Shown here: positions 33,501 through 45,658 of the stretch, piece after piece
Layout: the number at the start of each line of letters is the position of its first letter
Numbering within the stretch: the stretch's first letter is position 1
Assembly (NCBI GenBank): GCA_028386065.3
Contig: JAKUCV010002150.1
Location: 87,438 to 151,437 of the forward strand
DNA: 64,000 nt
Source: Turnera subulata
Lineage: Eukaryota > Streptophyta > Magnoliopsida > Malpighiales > Passifloraceae
Direction: 5' to 3'
Notes under the pieces: generated by a model
What the model saw: only the letters and a program-made list of their open reading frames with translations
What the model was told of the DNA's origin: nothing
Database searches by the model: none
Made by a program: the position numbers and the translations under genes

Positions 33501-36281
33501 AAAACGATTATGCTGGGATTGAACAACTTTAACGATATTTATAATCTCCAGCTAACTAAACTATTATAAATTAATATTATTTTAAGAAAAAAATATTACA
33601 CTCTGAGGGTAACTTTAATTTTGACTTTTACAACATTAAAATCTATATATACACGATTTAAGGGTTGTTAGTATATGATGTTCCTGATCATGTAGCATGG
33701 TTATCCTATAATGTGCTATTTGAATTCTATCTTTGTAAACATCTTATATGTGTACAGAACTGAAACGCACTGGCTCTGGACAAGACTATTATCTGCAGGT
33801 CTTCTCTGTCTGTGCTATACAACTTCTTCTTCAACGGACTGGCAAATCTGAATTAGACATATTTTCAGGGAAGCTAATTGTTGTGGGGATTGTTTGGCAT
33901 CTCATGCTTTAACCCTCCCTCTCTGTGTTTCTCACTTTGTTAACCACTATTAGTCTCTCTTTGTTTATTCGTTGTAACAGGATGCTCAATCTTGAGTTCT
34001 GTTTCCTCCTGATTTCTTAATCTCACTCAGACCAAAAAAAGAAAAACTTCTTATATGTGTAAACCATGAGCTGTACAAAATTAGTATTTAATGCTTGCAC
34101 TCTGCAGCCCGTTCATCATTCCTAAAAACTCCTATTAAAGATCATGATTTCATCATTCCTAACCATTCCTGTTAAAAATAATGATTTTGATATGTTGTTT
34201 AAGATAACCATTATGAGCAGTTAGGCTGGGTTTGTCAATAATAATACATGAAAGTACTGCTTGGAATGGAAGGAACTCTCCCCCTCCCTGTAATTGTTTT
34301 TTTTTTTTTTTGCTTTTGCTGATTTCATCATGGCTACCATTTTCTTTCCTTGCACAGTCTCATAAAGAGGCCGGTCTCACATTCGTTTTTAAAAGATCGA
34401 AGCTCATTTTTATTGTGTTTACATGATTTTTAACCGCAGTTGCTGGGAATATATACAGTGACAGATGATTCTGTTATTGCGTGTGTGTAGTAATAGTGTT
34501 CTAGTACCGATCCAACCAAGAGGGTTGAACGAGAAGAATGGGAATCATTTGGTTTGGTTTTCTCCAAAAGAATATTCTAGTTTGAATAGGGTTATTATCA
34601 TCAGATTCAGATTGTCAAATGGTAATGCTGCGATTTCTATAATATGAAAAAGAAAGCCAAACATCCCTATGATACGCACAACAAGCCATCCATATATTTG
34701 ACCAAAAAAAACAAGCCATTCATATATTCTCATTCATAGCATGCAGAAGAGAGCCCGTCCCGTCCCGAGGGAGTGATTGATGTTGGAAAAGCTGTTGGGT
34801 GCGGATTTGCTTCTAATTTTTTTTTTTTTGATGCAAACGACATTTATTGATATATTTGGTGCTAAAGATACAAAGTATAAGAGTGCAGATAACTATTTGG
34901 TGCTTCTAAGTTAATTTAGGAGTTTCTTGGACATTATTTCATTCTGGCACCCGTTCTTCTAAACCGCATGTCAGCTAAAGATTTAACTATTTCAGGTTTT
35001 TTTAATTGTGTTGTGTGCTTACGAGTTGCATGTATCTTGGTTAATTTTGAGGTAGTGACCGTTATATTGGTTTACCACAAAGCAAGAGACGATACTATGA
35101 TGATAATACAACTAATAGTATTACATTAATGCACCACCCAGTAATCTGCGTTTAGGTGTCTGTTAGTGCTCATACTATGATGATAATTATAACGCTAATA
35201 GTATGACAATGATGTATCACCCAATAATCTGCTGTTAATGTTTCTGTTAGTGCTTTTTCAAGTGTCTGTGTGCTTCCGATAACTCCGTTTGCGTTTTATA
35301 GCCAAGCTTTAATCCAGAGGGTAGCTCTAGCTAGTTAAACAGGTTGAAGTCAGATAACACATCCTCACAAGCTTTGGCGTTCTGGAAAAATCCTGCAGCA
35401 CCACGTAAAACACTGAACGAGTGGACGGTACGTACCTGCATTGGTACATTTCTAGAAATGCTATACCCCATTTTATTCAAAACTTTGATAATTCTGTACA
35501 AGAGCAAAATTAGGATAGTTCCAAATTAAATACAACAAATTTCTACCTTAACGCCCTGTTCAATGCAACACCTCTTTGCTCTGCCAAATTGCAGTTGCTA
35601 TTCACAAAAAAATGCAGTCGCTTAATTATTACATACTCCTTGGCGAAAAAAAAAAAAACCTTTTCTTCTAAAATGGAAAGAGAATGGTCGAATAAAATGG
35701 CGGCCTCCTAGTTTCTTTTTCTCTTTTTTTTTGTAAAGCGTGAAGAAGATTAATAGCATTGGGGGAGACGTGTTGTCAGTATTGGAAAAATTTTATTATG
35801 GGAATCCCCAAGTTTGATTAGTTGTAAACCTCCTATTTGCGGTAACAAAATATATTTAAGAGTTCAATACTTCTATTTTAAGGTTTATTTATTTCTCAAA
35901 TTTACCTTATGGGTTTCTCCTTCTCCTCCTTAATTTATATTTTTTTCCTAATTTATCGTGTATTATTTAGAAAATAAATCTGTACATTCAATATATATAC
36001 TTAAATACTTTAGTTATTCCTAATATAATCAAATTTAAGATCAGGTCTATAACAAATCAAACTTGGGGAGTCCTCACCATAAAATTTCTCGTCAGTATTG
36101 TATTTATCAAAAAAAAATATTATTACAAGATTTTGCCGCGTTGAGCACTTCTTTAAACTGTCCACAGTTTCGTTATCATAAATAAAAGAAATGGTGGTTT
36201 CACAAATTGGAAAGTACAACAGGAGTATGTGTGCTTGGGGTGTCTAAATCTGCCCAACACATCCCCTAGGGGTGTGGTCTA
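33501..36281. other. Intergenic, AT-rich with retroelement debris
   Basis: No gene is supported. Bases 33740-34050 look like a plus-strand retroelement 3' end, finishing in ccaaaaaaagaaaaac. Bases 34817-34890 (T-run, then gacatttattgatatatttgg...agagtgcag) resemble the minus-strand 3' end of a LINE like LINE 2. An imperfect tandem repeat lies at about 35093-35250. The last 350 bases before the Athila element show nothing recognisable. Confidence 0.4.
35093..35250. repeat. Imperfect tandem repeat, about 80-bp unit, two copies
   Basis: Two adjacent units share atactatgatgataat, aatagta, ccaccca/cacccaataatctgc and tctgttagtgct. Several substitutions separate them, so the duplication is old. 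Confidence 0.6.
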
Positions 36282-37608
36282 TGATGTGTATGAAATTACA
36301 CATATTTTACAGCGTACACCATTGATTTTTGGCCTTACATTCATTCATTATTCATGCATTTAGGTATCAAATCACCTCTTTTTCAGTCAAAACTATCTTT
36401 CCTCATCCTTGGTTCTTTCAGGTGCAATTTGGCGCAATTTGGAGCTTATTTGGCAATTTTTCATTCAGCAGCGCCGCTGCTTGTAGAAACAGTCCAGACA
36501 GTCAGCAGCGCCACTGTCGACAAGAAAATTTCGGCTCAGCCTATTATTTTGGACGATTTGCACCTACAATCTAGGAGAATCAGGAGGATGCACTTGGACA
36601 CTCCTTCTTTGGAAAGAAGTTTATTTTTGCCACTTTTATGAAGATTACTTATTCTCCAAGACTTAGGGTTTTAATTGAAGACTTGAGCATATAAATAGAG
36701 AAGAGATAAAATCCTAAAGGGGGCGTTGGCTACTATATTGAAGTTGGCAAGAAGGTTTTTGAAGGCTGAAGAAAAAGTGATTTGCTAGGGTTTTTATTTT
36801 GTAATGTCGACAACACTTTTTATTATGTTTTTATCTTTCTCCATGAACTAATTCTTCTATCTAGGTTTAAGGGATGTAGCTACAGATTTGAAGTTTAATT
36901 TATGATTCAGTTTCTGGTTTCTTTTAATTTGTTCTTGTCTTGATTTGATATAGAGAGCTTAACAGTATCTGCAGCCTGATCACCCTCATACACTTCTTAG
37001 ACGCCTTATTGACGCACCTAACGGAGAAACTAAGAACTCAGACCATTCTATATCAGACCTCTACCTCTATTGATTGTCGAAAGAGACTTTAGGGTTAGTT
37101 GAGGAATAACAGTGCCTGGCACAGCGGCACTGTGCCCCGGGGAAGAGCTTCACTGACGAAAGCAGGTTGTTACAGAACTAGGGTAGGTTCATATCTACAT
37201 GTGACAGTGGATATAAACACTTTAGGTCATGTAGCCCTTTAAGGTAGACGAATTAGAGCACCAGAGTACTGGATTGTAGTTAGGCAGCTACGTTGTAGTG
37301 AACCCGGGGACAACCTAGGTTTCCACCCACTGAGTTTTCTACCTGATCGACATCCCTCTCTTCTTTCCTCTGATCTGTTTGTGTGATCTATTTTGTTTAT
37401 TATTTCATTCTCCTTTGTTTGTTGCTATTTATTTAATTTGTCTTTTAAATTACAATTCACTCTTCTCAAATCACAGTTGGCTATTTATTTCACTATTTAT
37501 AGTCTTATCGATCAAGAGCATGAGGTCAATATTATTTTCCAGTCCCTGTGACTCGACCTTGCTTCCTACAGCAACGCTGTATACTTGCAGCACGTTTTGC
37601 GCCGAACA
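36282..37608 (+). repeat. 5' LTR of the Athila-type element
   Basis: 1,327 bp, collinear with 47253-48580. It contains cagcagcgccgctgctt (36465-36482) and cagcagcgccact (36503-36514). The 3' LTR has A in place of the central G at both places. Confidence 0.92.
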
Positions 37609-37751
37609 AGTTTTTGGCGCCGTTGCCGGGGACTGCGCTAAATAATACTACTTAGTGTTTTTGATTGATTAGGCTTTCTCTTTTTTTTTGATCCACCTTG
37701 TTTTCTTGTGGCAGGATATTGGCAGCGCCGCTGTTGACTCTCTAGCAGTAT

Positions 37752-39190
37752 ATGCAAACTAGGAGCCAGCATCCCGACCTAATCCATATTCCTGATATTG
37801 ATGGCACTGCTAGGGCGAACCGAAGGAAAGTAAGGCAACAGAAAGAAGCTGAAACCGTCAAGACATCAACAATGGCCCATATCAATCCTCCTTACAATGG
37901 CCTGAATGCTGAGGATAACATCACTAACCCCCCCACACAGCCAGGATTACCTACAATGGATTGATGAGGGTAATATCATCAATCCTAAGGGCCCAAGGAA
38001 CTAGCAGCGCCAGCATCAGAACGCTGTTGGCAATGACATTGTCGATCCTTTCGCTAACATTCCAAATCTGCCAATGAATCAGCTCATGTGGCCCCGTCAT
38101 AGCTCATGGAACCATTGCTCTGACTGACATTGATCAACCCTATGAGTTCAGAATGAATTTGATTCAGATGGTGCAAAATAAGCAGTTCGGTGGGACAGCG
38201 CTGGAAGACCCGAACCTTCACTTGGAGGAGTTTTTGGATCTCTGTGCTACCACCAAGATTAATGGGTGTCCTGATGATGCTAAGAAACTCCACTTGTTCA
38301 AGTTCTCACTAAGGGATGGAGCCAAAAGGTGGCTGAAAACTCTGCCAGCAAATAGCATCACCACTTGGGCTTAAATGGAGGAAGCATTCCTAAAGAAATA
38401 CTTTCCTGACACCAAGATGGATGAGCTTCTAGGAGAAATTTGCAACTGCAAGCAGAAATATGAAGAAACTATGGTGGAGGCATGGGAAAGATTTCAGGAC
38501 TTGATCCAGCGCTGCCCGGCTCATATGGTGTACCCACCAGCACTACTGGGCATTTTCTACCGAGCTATGTCACAAGAGGATAGGCGCACCCTTAATGCAG
38601 CTGCTGGAGGGAAGTTCAAGGAAGCGACATATGAGGATGCCAAGAGGATTATGCTAAACCTAGAGGATGAAGATGAGCTGTGCTGCAACACCAGGGGTGT
38701 GCATCATGTTGATAAGACAACAAACCTGGAGGCCCAAATTGGAGCCCTCACTAGGCACTTTAAGGATTTCACAGCAAAGATGGTACAGCCCGTGGCTCAT
38801 GTACAACCCATTCTTCCTAACAGTGTTTGTGAAATATGCAGTGGTCCTCACTCCTTTCTTAAGTGTCCGGAGAATAATTCTGAGGAAGCAAATTTCATTG
38901 ACCGCCACCCCAATCCGCCCTATAATAACTATAATCAGGGGTATAACCAAGGATGGCACTCAAATCCGAATCCGAATTACCAGGAGCAGCGGCAGCAGCA
39001 ACCGCGGTAGGGTGGACCACAAAAGGGATCTTCTGAGATGATGGGAATGATGAAGTAGTTGATGGAAAGTGTGAGCAAGATTGACAAAGAAGTGTCTATG
39101 CTGAAGGCTCATAATAAGATGATTGTGAATCTGGTTGCACAGTATGCCATGCAACAACAGCAACTACAGGGTCGGATACCAGAATAACCA
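37752..39190 (+). pseudogene. Athila gag, interrupted
   Basis: The capsid-like region starts near 37752 (MQTRSQHPDLIHIPDIDGT). The retrotrans_gag core is at 38153-39010, with FGGTALEDPNLHLEEFLDL, FSLRDGAKRWLKTLP and FLKKYFPDTKMDELLGEI. A TAA interrupts it at 38372-38374, exactly between the two halves, and there are further stops near 37963 and 39008. A CEICSGPHSFLKCP motif at about 38830 matches a CCHC-like zinc knuckle. It probably packages genomic RNA in intact relatives; here it is dead. Confidence 0.85.
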
Positions 39191-39439
39191 TAGGCAAATC
39201 CAAAGGAGCAATGCAATGCTATCACCCTAAGGAGTGGGAAGGAGCTTTCAGATCCCGTTCCTAAACAGGTACAAGTGATAGTGCCCGATTCTGAGAAGGA
39301 ACAAAAAGCAGCGCCTCAACCAGTGATGCTGCCTGAGTCTGCCTCAAAGAAAAAGCCTCTGTCAGTGCCCTATCAACAACAAATTCCATTCCCGTAGGTT
39401 TACAGGAAGAGCAGGCTTGAGGATTAGTACAAGAAGTTT

Positions 39440-42400
39440 GTGGATATGCTTAGTGGTCTCTGGTTGGAAATTCCATTTACCACTGTCCTAGATCAGATGT
39501 CCACATATGCAAAATTTTTGAAGGAGATCCTGACCAAGAAGCGCACTGTGGAGAAGCAAACTGTGGCACTAACAGCAAACTGCAGCGTCGTGTTGCAACA
39601 CCAAATTCATACCGCCAAGCTGGGCAATCTAGGGAGTATCTTAATTCCTTGTGAAATTGGCACACAGTATTTTAACCGAACTCTCTGTGACTTAGGGGCG
39701 AGTGCGAGTTTGATGCCTTTATTAGCTGCACAACAATTGGATTTTGGAGAGATTAAACCTACCCACATGGTGCTGCAGCTGGCCGATCACTCTGTTAAGT
39801 ACCCTGTTGGAGTCTTGGAAGATGTGCCTGTGAAGGTAGGGAAATTCTTTATCCCCTGTGATTTTGTCATCATGGACATGAGGCTTGATGACCAGACTCC
39901 AATCATCCTTGGGAGACCTTTTCTAGCCACAACGGCCGCGTTGCTTGATGCAAGAGATGGTAGTGTGACGCTTAGAGTGGGAGAGGAGACGGTTGAGTTT
40001 AATGTGCAGAAGGCTATAAAGTCTGAAATCCCCACTAATGTTTACTATATGGTTTGGATCCTAGATGATGATTTGGAGGATATTGTGGCTGAAGCAGCGC
40101 CCGCTGCTAACACTGCTGATGCATTATTGGCGTGTCTGGCTAATAGTGCAGTACTGGAGGATGAAGATCCTACTGTAGGGGATGTGGCACACTTACTTTC
40201 CACAACCCCAATTGTACATCCCTCGCAGCAGGCGTTTGAAGTACTCCAGCGTCCAGCAGCAGACGCTGCTAAACCAATGGGCGTTCCAGCGGTGGAATTG
40301 AAACCACTACCACCCCACTTCAGATATTATTTTCTTGGGCCTAATAATACTTTTCCTATTATTATCAGTGCTAACATTTCTGCAGGTGAGAGAGATGCTT
40401 TGGTGAGTGTACTCATGCAGCACCGCGCTGCTATCGGGTACACTATCGATGATATTAAGGGGATCAATCCTTCCCTCTGCATGCATCACATCCCACTGGA
40501 GGAGGGATGCAAAGCCACTGTTGAGCATCAGAGGAGGCTCAATGAGAACATAAAGGAGGTGGTCATGAAGGAAATCCTCATGCTTCTTGACACTAGGATC
40601 ATTTACCCGATCTCAGATAGCCCATGGGTGAGCCCTGTCCACGTGGTGCCCAAAAAGGGAGGGATGACAGTGGTCCGCAATGATAATAATGAGCTGATCT
40701 CTACCTGTACAGTGACGGGGTGGCGCATGTGTATTGACTACCGCAAGCTTAACAACGCCACCCGTAAGGACCATTTTCCCCTTCTTTTCATTGAACAGAT
40801 GCTTGAGCGCCTTGCCATGCATTCACACTTCTCCTATCTGAATGAATAATCCGGTTTCTTTCAGATTCCCATCCATCCTAATGATCAGGAGAAGACTACC
40901 TTCACTTGCCCATACGGTACGATTGCATACAGGCGCATGCCTTTTGGTTTGTGTAATGCTCCTGTTACTTTTCAGCGCTGCATGATGAGCATATTTTCTG
41001 ATTTCATCGAGCACATCATGGAGGTCTTTATGGACGATGTTTTTGTGTATGGTACTTCATTTGATGATTGTTTGAGAAATCTAACCAAGGTGCTGCAGCA
41101 CTGTGAGGAGACCCATTTAGTATTAAATTGGGAGAAGTGTCACTTCATGGTAAGGGAAGGTATTGTATTAGGACATTTAGTCTCAGCACGTGGAATTGAG
41201 GTAGATAAGGCAAAAATTGAAGTTATTGAGAAATTGCTTATACCCACCAGTATTAAAGCTGTTCGTAGCTTTTTGGTCATGCTGGTTTCTATCGATGCTT
41301 TATTAAAGATTTCTCGAAGATTGCAAAGCCTTTGACGAACCTCCTTAATAAAGAAGTCGATTTTGTATTTGATCAGTCTTGTGTAGATGCTTTTTGCAGG
41401 TTAAAGCAGGCGCTGGTGACCACACCGATCATGCAGCCCCCTGACTGGATATTGCCATTTGAGATCATGACTGATGCCAGCGATCATGCTGTTGGTGCTG
41501 TGCTGGGACAAAGGAAATATGGCAGGTTGCATGCCATATATTATGCCAGCCGCACCTTGGATGATGCCCAGCTGAACTACGCCACCACTGAGAAGGAGCT
41601 GCTAGTAGTGGTGTTTGCCAATGACAAATTCCGGTCCTATCTTCTTAGGTCAAAGGTGATTGTCCACACTGATCATGCTGCCTTGAGGTAGCTCTTGACC
41701 AAGAAGGAAGCCAAACCCCGACTTATTCGCTGGATTTTACTCCTCCAAGAGTTCGACTTGGAGATAGTTGATAAAAAGGGGACCGAGAATGTTGTAGCAG
41801 ACTCTCTCTCCCGGATTGTCCTAAATCGGGATTATTCACGTCTGGATGCACCTCCTATCAATGACCAGCTTCCGGATGAGTATTTGGTGGCAGCAGTGTC
41901 CACTGTTTGGGTAACTAGGCCTACTGTGAGATTTTTCGACCGGATTTTCCTTGGTATGCACCATATGTGAACTACATTGTCTGTGGCATATTCCTACCTG
42001 ATATCAGCTATTCCCATAAGAAATTTCTCTCTGATATCAAGCACTATTATTATGATGAGCCATACCTATACAAGCGCTGTGGGGATAGCATAATTTGCAA
42101 GTGCCTACCAGAGGAGTCCCATAAGACGGTCATTGCTAGCTGCCATAAGACCCCTTATGGAGGACATTGTGAAGCCCAAAAGACAGCCATCAAGGTACTT
42201 CATTCCGATTTCTTTTGGCCTACTATTTACAAGGATGCAAGGGAGTTTGTGCAATCTTGTGACCGCTACCAGCGCACTGGGAATATTTCACAGTGCCATG
42301 AAGGTCCACAGCAGGGGATGCTGTTTGTTAAGCCATTTGAAGTTTGGGGTATTGACTTCATGGGTCCTTTTCCCTCTTCTAAATCAAATTAGTACATCCT

Positions 42401-43210
42401 CGTCGCTGTTGACTACGTGACCAAGTGGGTCGAGGCCATTGCATCTCCAACCAATGATGGCCTAGTTGTAACAAGGTTTTTGAAGAAGAATATCTTCACC
42501 AGATTCTGAGTTCCACGGGTTATCATCAGTGATGGAGGTTCCCACTTCTGCAACCGGTTGTTTGTGGCGCTGCTGAAGTAGTATGGTGTTACTCATAGGG
42601 TTACAACACCCTATCACCCTCAGACCAGTAGCCAAATGGAGGTTTCTAATAGGGAGATCAAGCGTATCCTGGAGAAAACTGTTAGTGCCACCAGCAAGGA
42701 CTGGTCCATGAAGCTGGATGACGCGCTGTGGGCATATAGGACAGCCTACAAGACTCCTATCGGCACTATGCCCGACAGACTTGTGTATGGGAAGTGCTGC
42801 CACCTTCCGGTTGAGTTGGAGCACAAAGCCTATTGGGCAATAAAGGCTTTGAACTTTGATGATAAAGCAACGGGCACTGCTAGACAGCTGCAGCTCAATG
42901 AGATTGAAGAAATCCGCTTGGAGGCCTATGAAAACAATAAAATCTACCAGGAAAGGTCCAAGAGGTGGCATGATAGCAATATCATTTGAAGACAGTTCTG
43001 GCAAGGTGAAGCAGTGTTGTTGTTTAACTCTCGCCTAAAGCTGTTCCCTGGAAAACTTCGATCTCGATGGACGGGGCCCTATACAGTGGTGAGAGTGTTC
43101 CCACATGGTGCTGTTGAGATTCAGAAGAGTGATGTACCACCTCTCAAGGTGAATCACTAGCGGCTCAAGCGGTACTTTCCCAATGCACCAGTGGCTGAGC
43201 CGACCACTGC
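39440..43210 (+). pseudogene. Athila pol (protease, RT, RNase H, integrase), interrupted
   Basis: The protease has the LCDLGASASLMP-type active site near 39687. RT has CIDYRKLNNATRKDHFPL (about 40730), a stop at 40847, FGLCNAPVTFQRCMM and the catalytic FMDDVFVYG (about 41030). RNase H has MTDASDHAVGAVLG (about 41467) and ATTEKELLVVV. Integrase has a zinc-binding region with GGHCEAQKT and CDRYQRTG, then WGIDFMGPFPSSKSN and SDGGSHFCN. Stops occur at several places, for example 41688, 42390, 42508 and 42580. The frame shifts between 41335 and 41332. Order and motifs fit Athila. The element is non-functional. Confidence 0.88.
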
Positions 43211-44431
43211 TTCACTAGCAGCACCCGCTGCAGAGTGATTTACATGGTGTCCAGTAACAAGACATGAAAGAAGCGCTGCTCGAGAGGCAACCCGAGGTAA
43301 GTTTTTATTTTAGTACATCCCTTTAGTTTTATTTTTGTTATTTTGTTTTTGCTGTTGTTTTGCAGCCCTAAAAAGTATAAAAATCAGAAAAGCCATAAAG
43401 ACAGGGGCATTGTGATGGGAAGCAGCGGCACTGCCAGTGCAACACACCGTATTCGGCAAACAGAGAAGCATTCCTATCCTTTCTCTTGCATTTTACATTT
43501 GCCAGCATGCAATGTGTGTCATGACGTGTGTTATATTTGCTGTGTTTTGCTAAATGACCATCATACCCCTGCATTTATGAATTTTCATTCTTGAGAGTTC
43601 GTGCCAAAATTCAAGTTTGGGGTACCTTCTTCTTCCCGGGACAAGAATGGGAACAATGGCTGATTTTTACAGACAATTGGGTGCTGGAGCTGATTAATTG
43701 CAGAAAATTTGGAGCTGTGATTTGGGATGGCCGAAAAAAAAATTGGGAGCAGTGTTTCATGCCACTTATAGCGGTTGATTACCCACTACCACCAACATCC
43801 CCCACCTTCCATTACTCCCTTCCTAAATTCCCTCCATCATCCTCTCCACTTCCCAAAATACACACCAAACCGCCACCTCCCTTTCCCCTGCATCCGTCTA
43901 GATTCATCCCCCATACCCACACACTCCCCCACACGTCGCCGACCACAGCCCGCAATCCTCTTCTTTCTCTTTCTTTTCTTTTCCCTTTATTTTGTTTTTT
44001 TTTTCTTCCATTTCCATACCCAACCCGACACCCTTCTCCCAAAATCCCTAAATTGACTACCTCCTCCACCATCATGGCCGGTGAACCCACCACCACCTCC
44101 TCTCCCTTTCATACCCCTCCCTCTTCCCCTACCACCTCCCAACACCAACACGAGGCCACACCTACCACACACACACCTATGATCGCCACCATCTCTTCCA
44201 CTCCACCACTATGCACAACCCCACCGGCAGATGATGATGTTCTCCGCAACCCGCCGCCCCTGGATGACGTCCTTCCCCTCCCGTGGCAATAGTCTTACTC
44301 CCCATCTTCAATGACCGACCCCGGCCGACCCCGGCCGACCCTCCCCGACCCGTTCTGGCTCCTCCTCTACCCACAGCAAGCCGACACCATAGCCGCCCCG
44401 CCGGACCGGACCCACAATCAGCGATGACTTC
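43211..44431 (+). other. Athila spacer between pol and the ATHILA ORF
   Basis: It contains a second polypurine-like ttcaagtttgggg (43610-43622), echoing the tract before the 3' LTR. A C-rich low-complexity stretch (43780-44280) encodes Pro/Thr-rich ORFs, and there is a short tandem ccccggccgac repeat near 44318-44340. No recognised domain. Confidence 0.5.
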
Positions 44432-45658
44432 GTGGACTTGGAGGATCCCAATACCCCCATCTCCATCGTGTCCCCGATTCCCTATCCCACACGACGCAGC
44501 GGCCGGAGCGCGACGCAGCAGGCCTCCTTGGCTAGTCGCGCCGCTGCTGCCAAGGCCAAGAGGGATGGTAAGAGGCCGGCTACTTCCTCTCCTCCACCTC
44601 CAAAACAACGCAGCAGGGCCCGCACACCAGCCTCCTCACGCAGCGTCTGCAGCCGCGGTGCTGCTGACACCGAGGATGATTCTGTGACAGCCAATCCTCC
44701 CCCTCCTCCTATGATTATTTTTGTGCATGACCAGCACCGGTTGCAGCACTCTAAACAGACATGGAAGGAGGTGCTGAATTCCCGCTTCTTTGACACCGCC
44801 ACTACTGTCGCCTATAAGTGGGTCCCTTTAATTGATGAGTTCTTTGAGGTTGTTGGGTGGAAGCAGTTTTCGGTGATGAAGGAGTACAGTTATGTTGCCT
44901 TGACTCGGGAGTTTTATGGGAATTTCAAGCTGATTGATGCCAACAGCGACACTAGTGAGCCAGAGCCGATTTCTTTTCGGCTTGAGAACCGGACGCATAT
45001 TGTGACACTGCAAGAGTTTAATGTTATGTTTGAGTTTGCTGATGACGGTTTGATGGAGGCTCTTGCGAAGTACGATGTTGCGGTTGTTTGGGCGGAGTAT
45101 TCCACTGACCTACTGCCTTACAATCCCTCTCGGTCCCCAGGCACTATTTTGAAGGGCCCGATGCTACACTATGTGCACAATGTCTTGGTGTGCACAGTCT
45201 TTTTTTGGGAGAGCAGCAAGACAGTGGTGACTTTCGAGGCGCTGTTTTTCCTTTGGTGCTTTGTCATCCGCCTCCGGTTTAACACTGGGCACTTTATTTT
45301 TGGCCGGTTCCATCATCACCTGTCGCAGACCTATTTGGGCTGCTCCGGGTTCATCACTGCTCTGGCTACGCACTTTCAGGTCGATCTCTCTGGCTACCGA
45401 GTACTAGATGAGGTTGTTACTTGCGGCCCCAGCGTGGCTGCTAAGTTCCTTGGCCATTGGGACCCCAATAGGAAGAAGAAGGAGGCTGCTTCTACTTCTG
45501 GTGCCTCAGCAGCGCCCACTGCTGAAGAGTTTCAGGCGCTGCAACAGCATTTTGATGCCCGCATGACTACTATGCAGGCTACACATATGGAGCAATTCCA
45601 CCTGCTACATGGTCTCCTCCTCTCAATTCAGGAACACCTACCGCCCAAGGCCCCGTGA
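44432..45658 (+). CDS. ATHILA-family ORF (408 aa) in the env-like position, intact
   Basis: This single uninterrupted frame resembles the family known as Arabidopsis retrotransposon ORF-1/ATHILA. The N-terminus is basic and Pro/Ala/Arg-rich. The middle has FFEVVGWKQFSVMKEYSYVAL, REFYGNFKL and QEFNVMFEF. The C-terminus has a possible coiled-coil segment (AEEFQALQQHFDARMTTMQA). Its function in the element is unknown. I see no clear signal peptide or transmembrane anchor, so the env-like label refers only to position. It is preserved while gag and pol are broken. Confidence 0.7.
   Translation: MDLEDPNTPISIVSPIPYPTRRSGRSATQQASLASRAAAAKAKRDGKRPATSSPPPPKQRSRARTPASSRSVCSRGAADTEDDSVTANPPPPPMIIFVHDQHRLQHSKQTWKEVLNSRFFDTATTVAYKWVPLIDEFFEVVGWKQFSVMKEYSYVALTREFYGNFKLIDANSDTSEPEPISFRLENRTHIVTLQEFNVMFEFADDGLMEALAKYDVAVVWAEYSTDLLPYNPSRSPGTILKGPMLHYVHNVLVCTVFFWESSKTVVTFEALFFLWCFVIRLRFNTGHFIFGRFHHHLSQTYLGCSGFITALATHFQVDLSGYRVLDEVVTCGPSVAAKFLGHWDPNRKKKEAASTSGASAAPTAEEFQALQQHFDARMTTMQATHMEQFHLLHGLLLSIQEHLPPKAP

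Noticed and set aside
43591..44292. Pro-rich ORF of 233 codons
   Set aside because: It lies in the C-rich spacer of the Athila element and has no recognisable domain.
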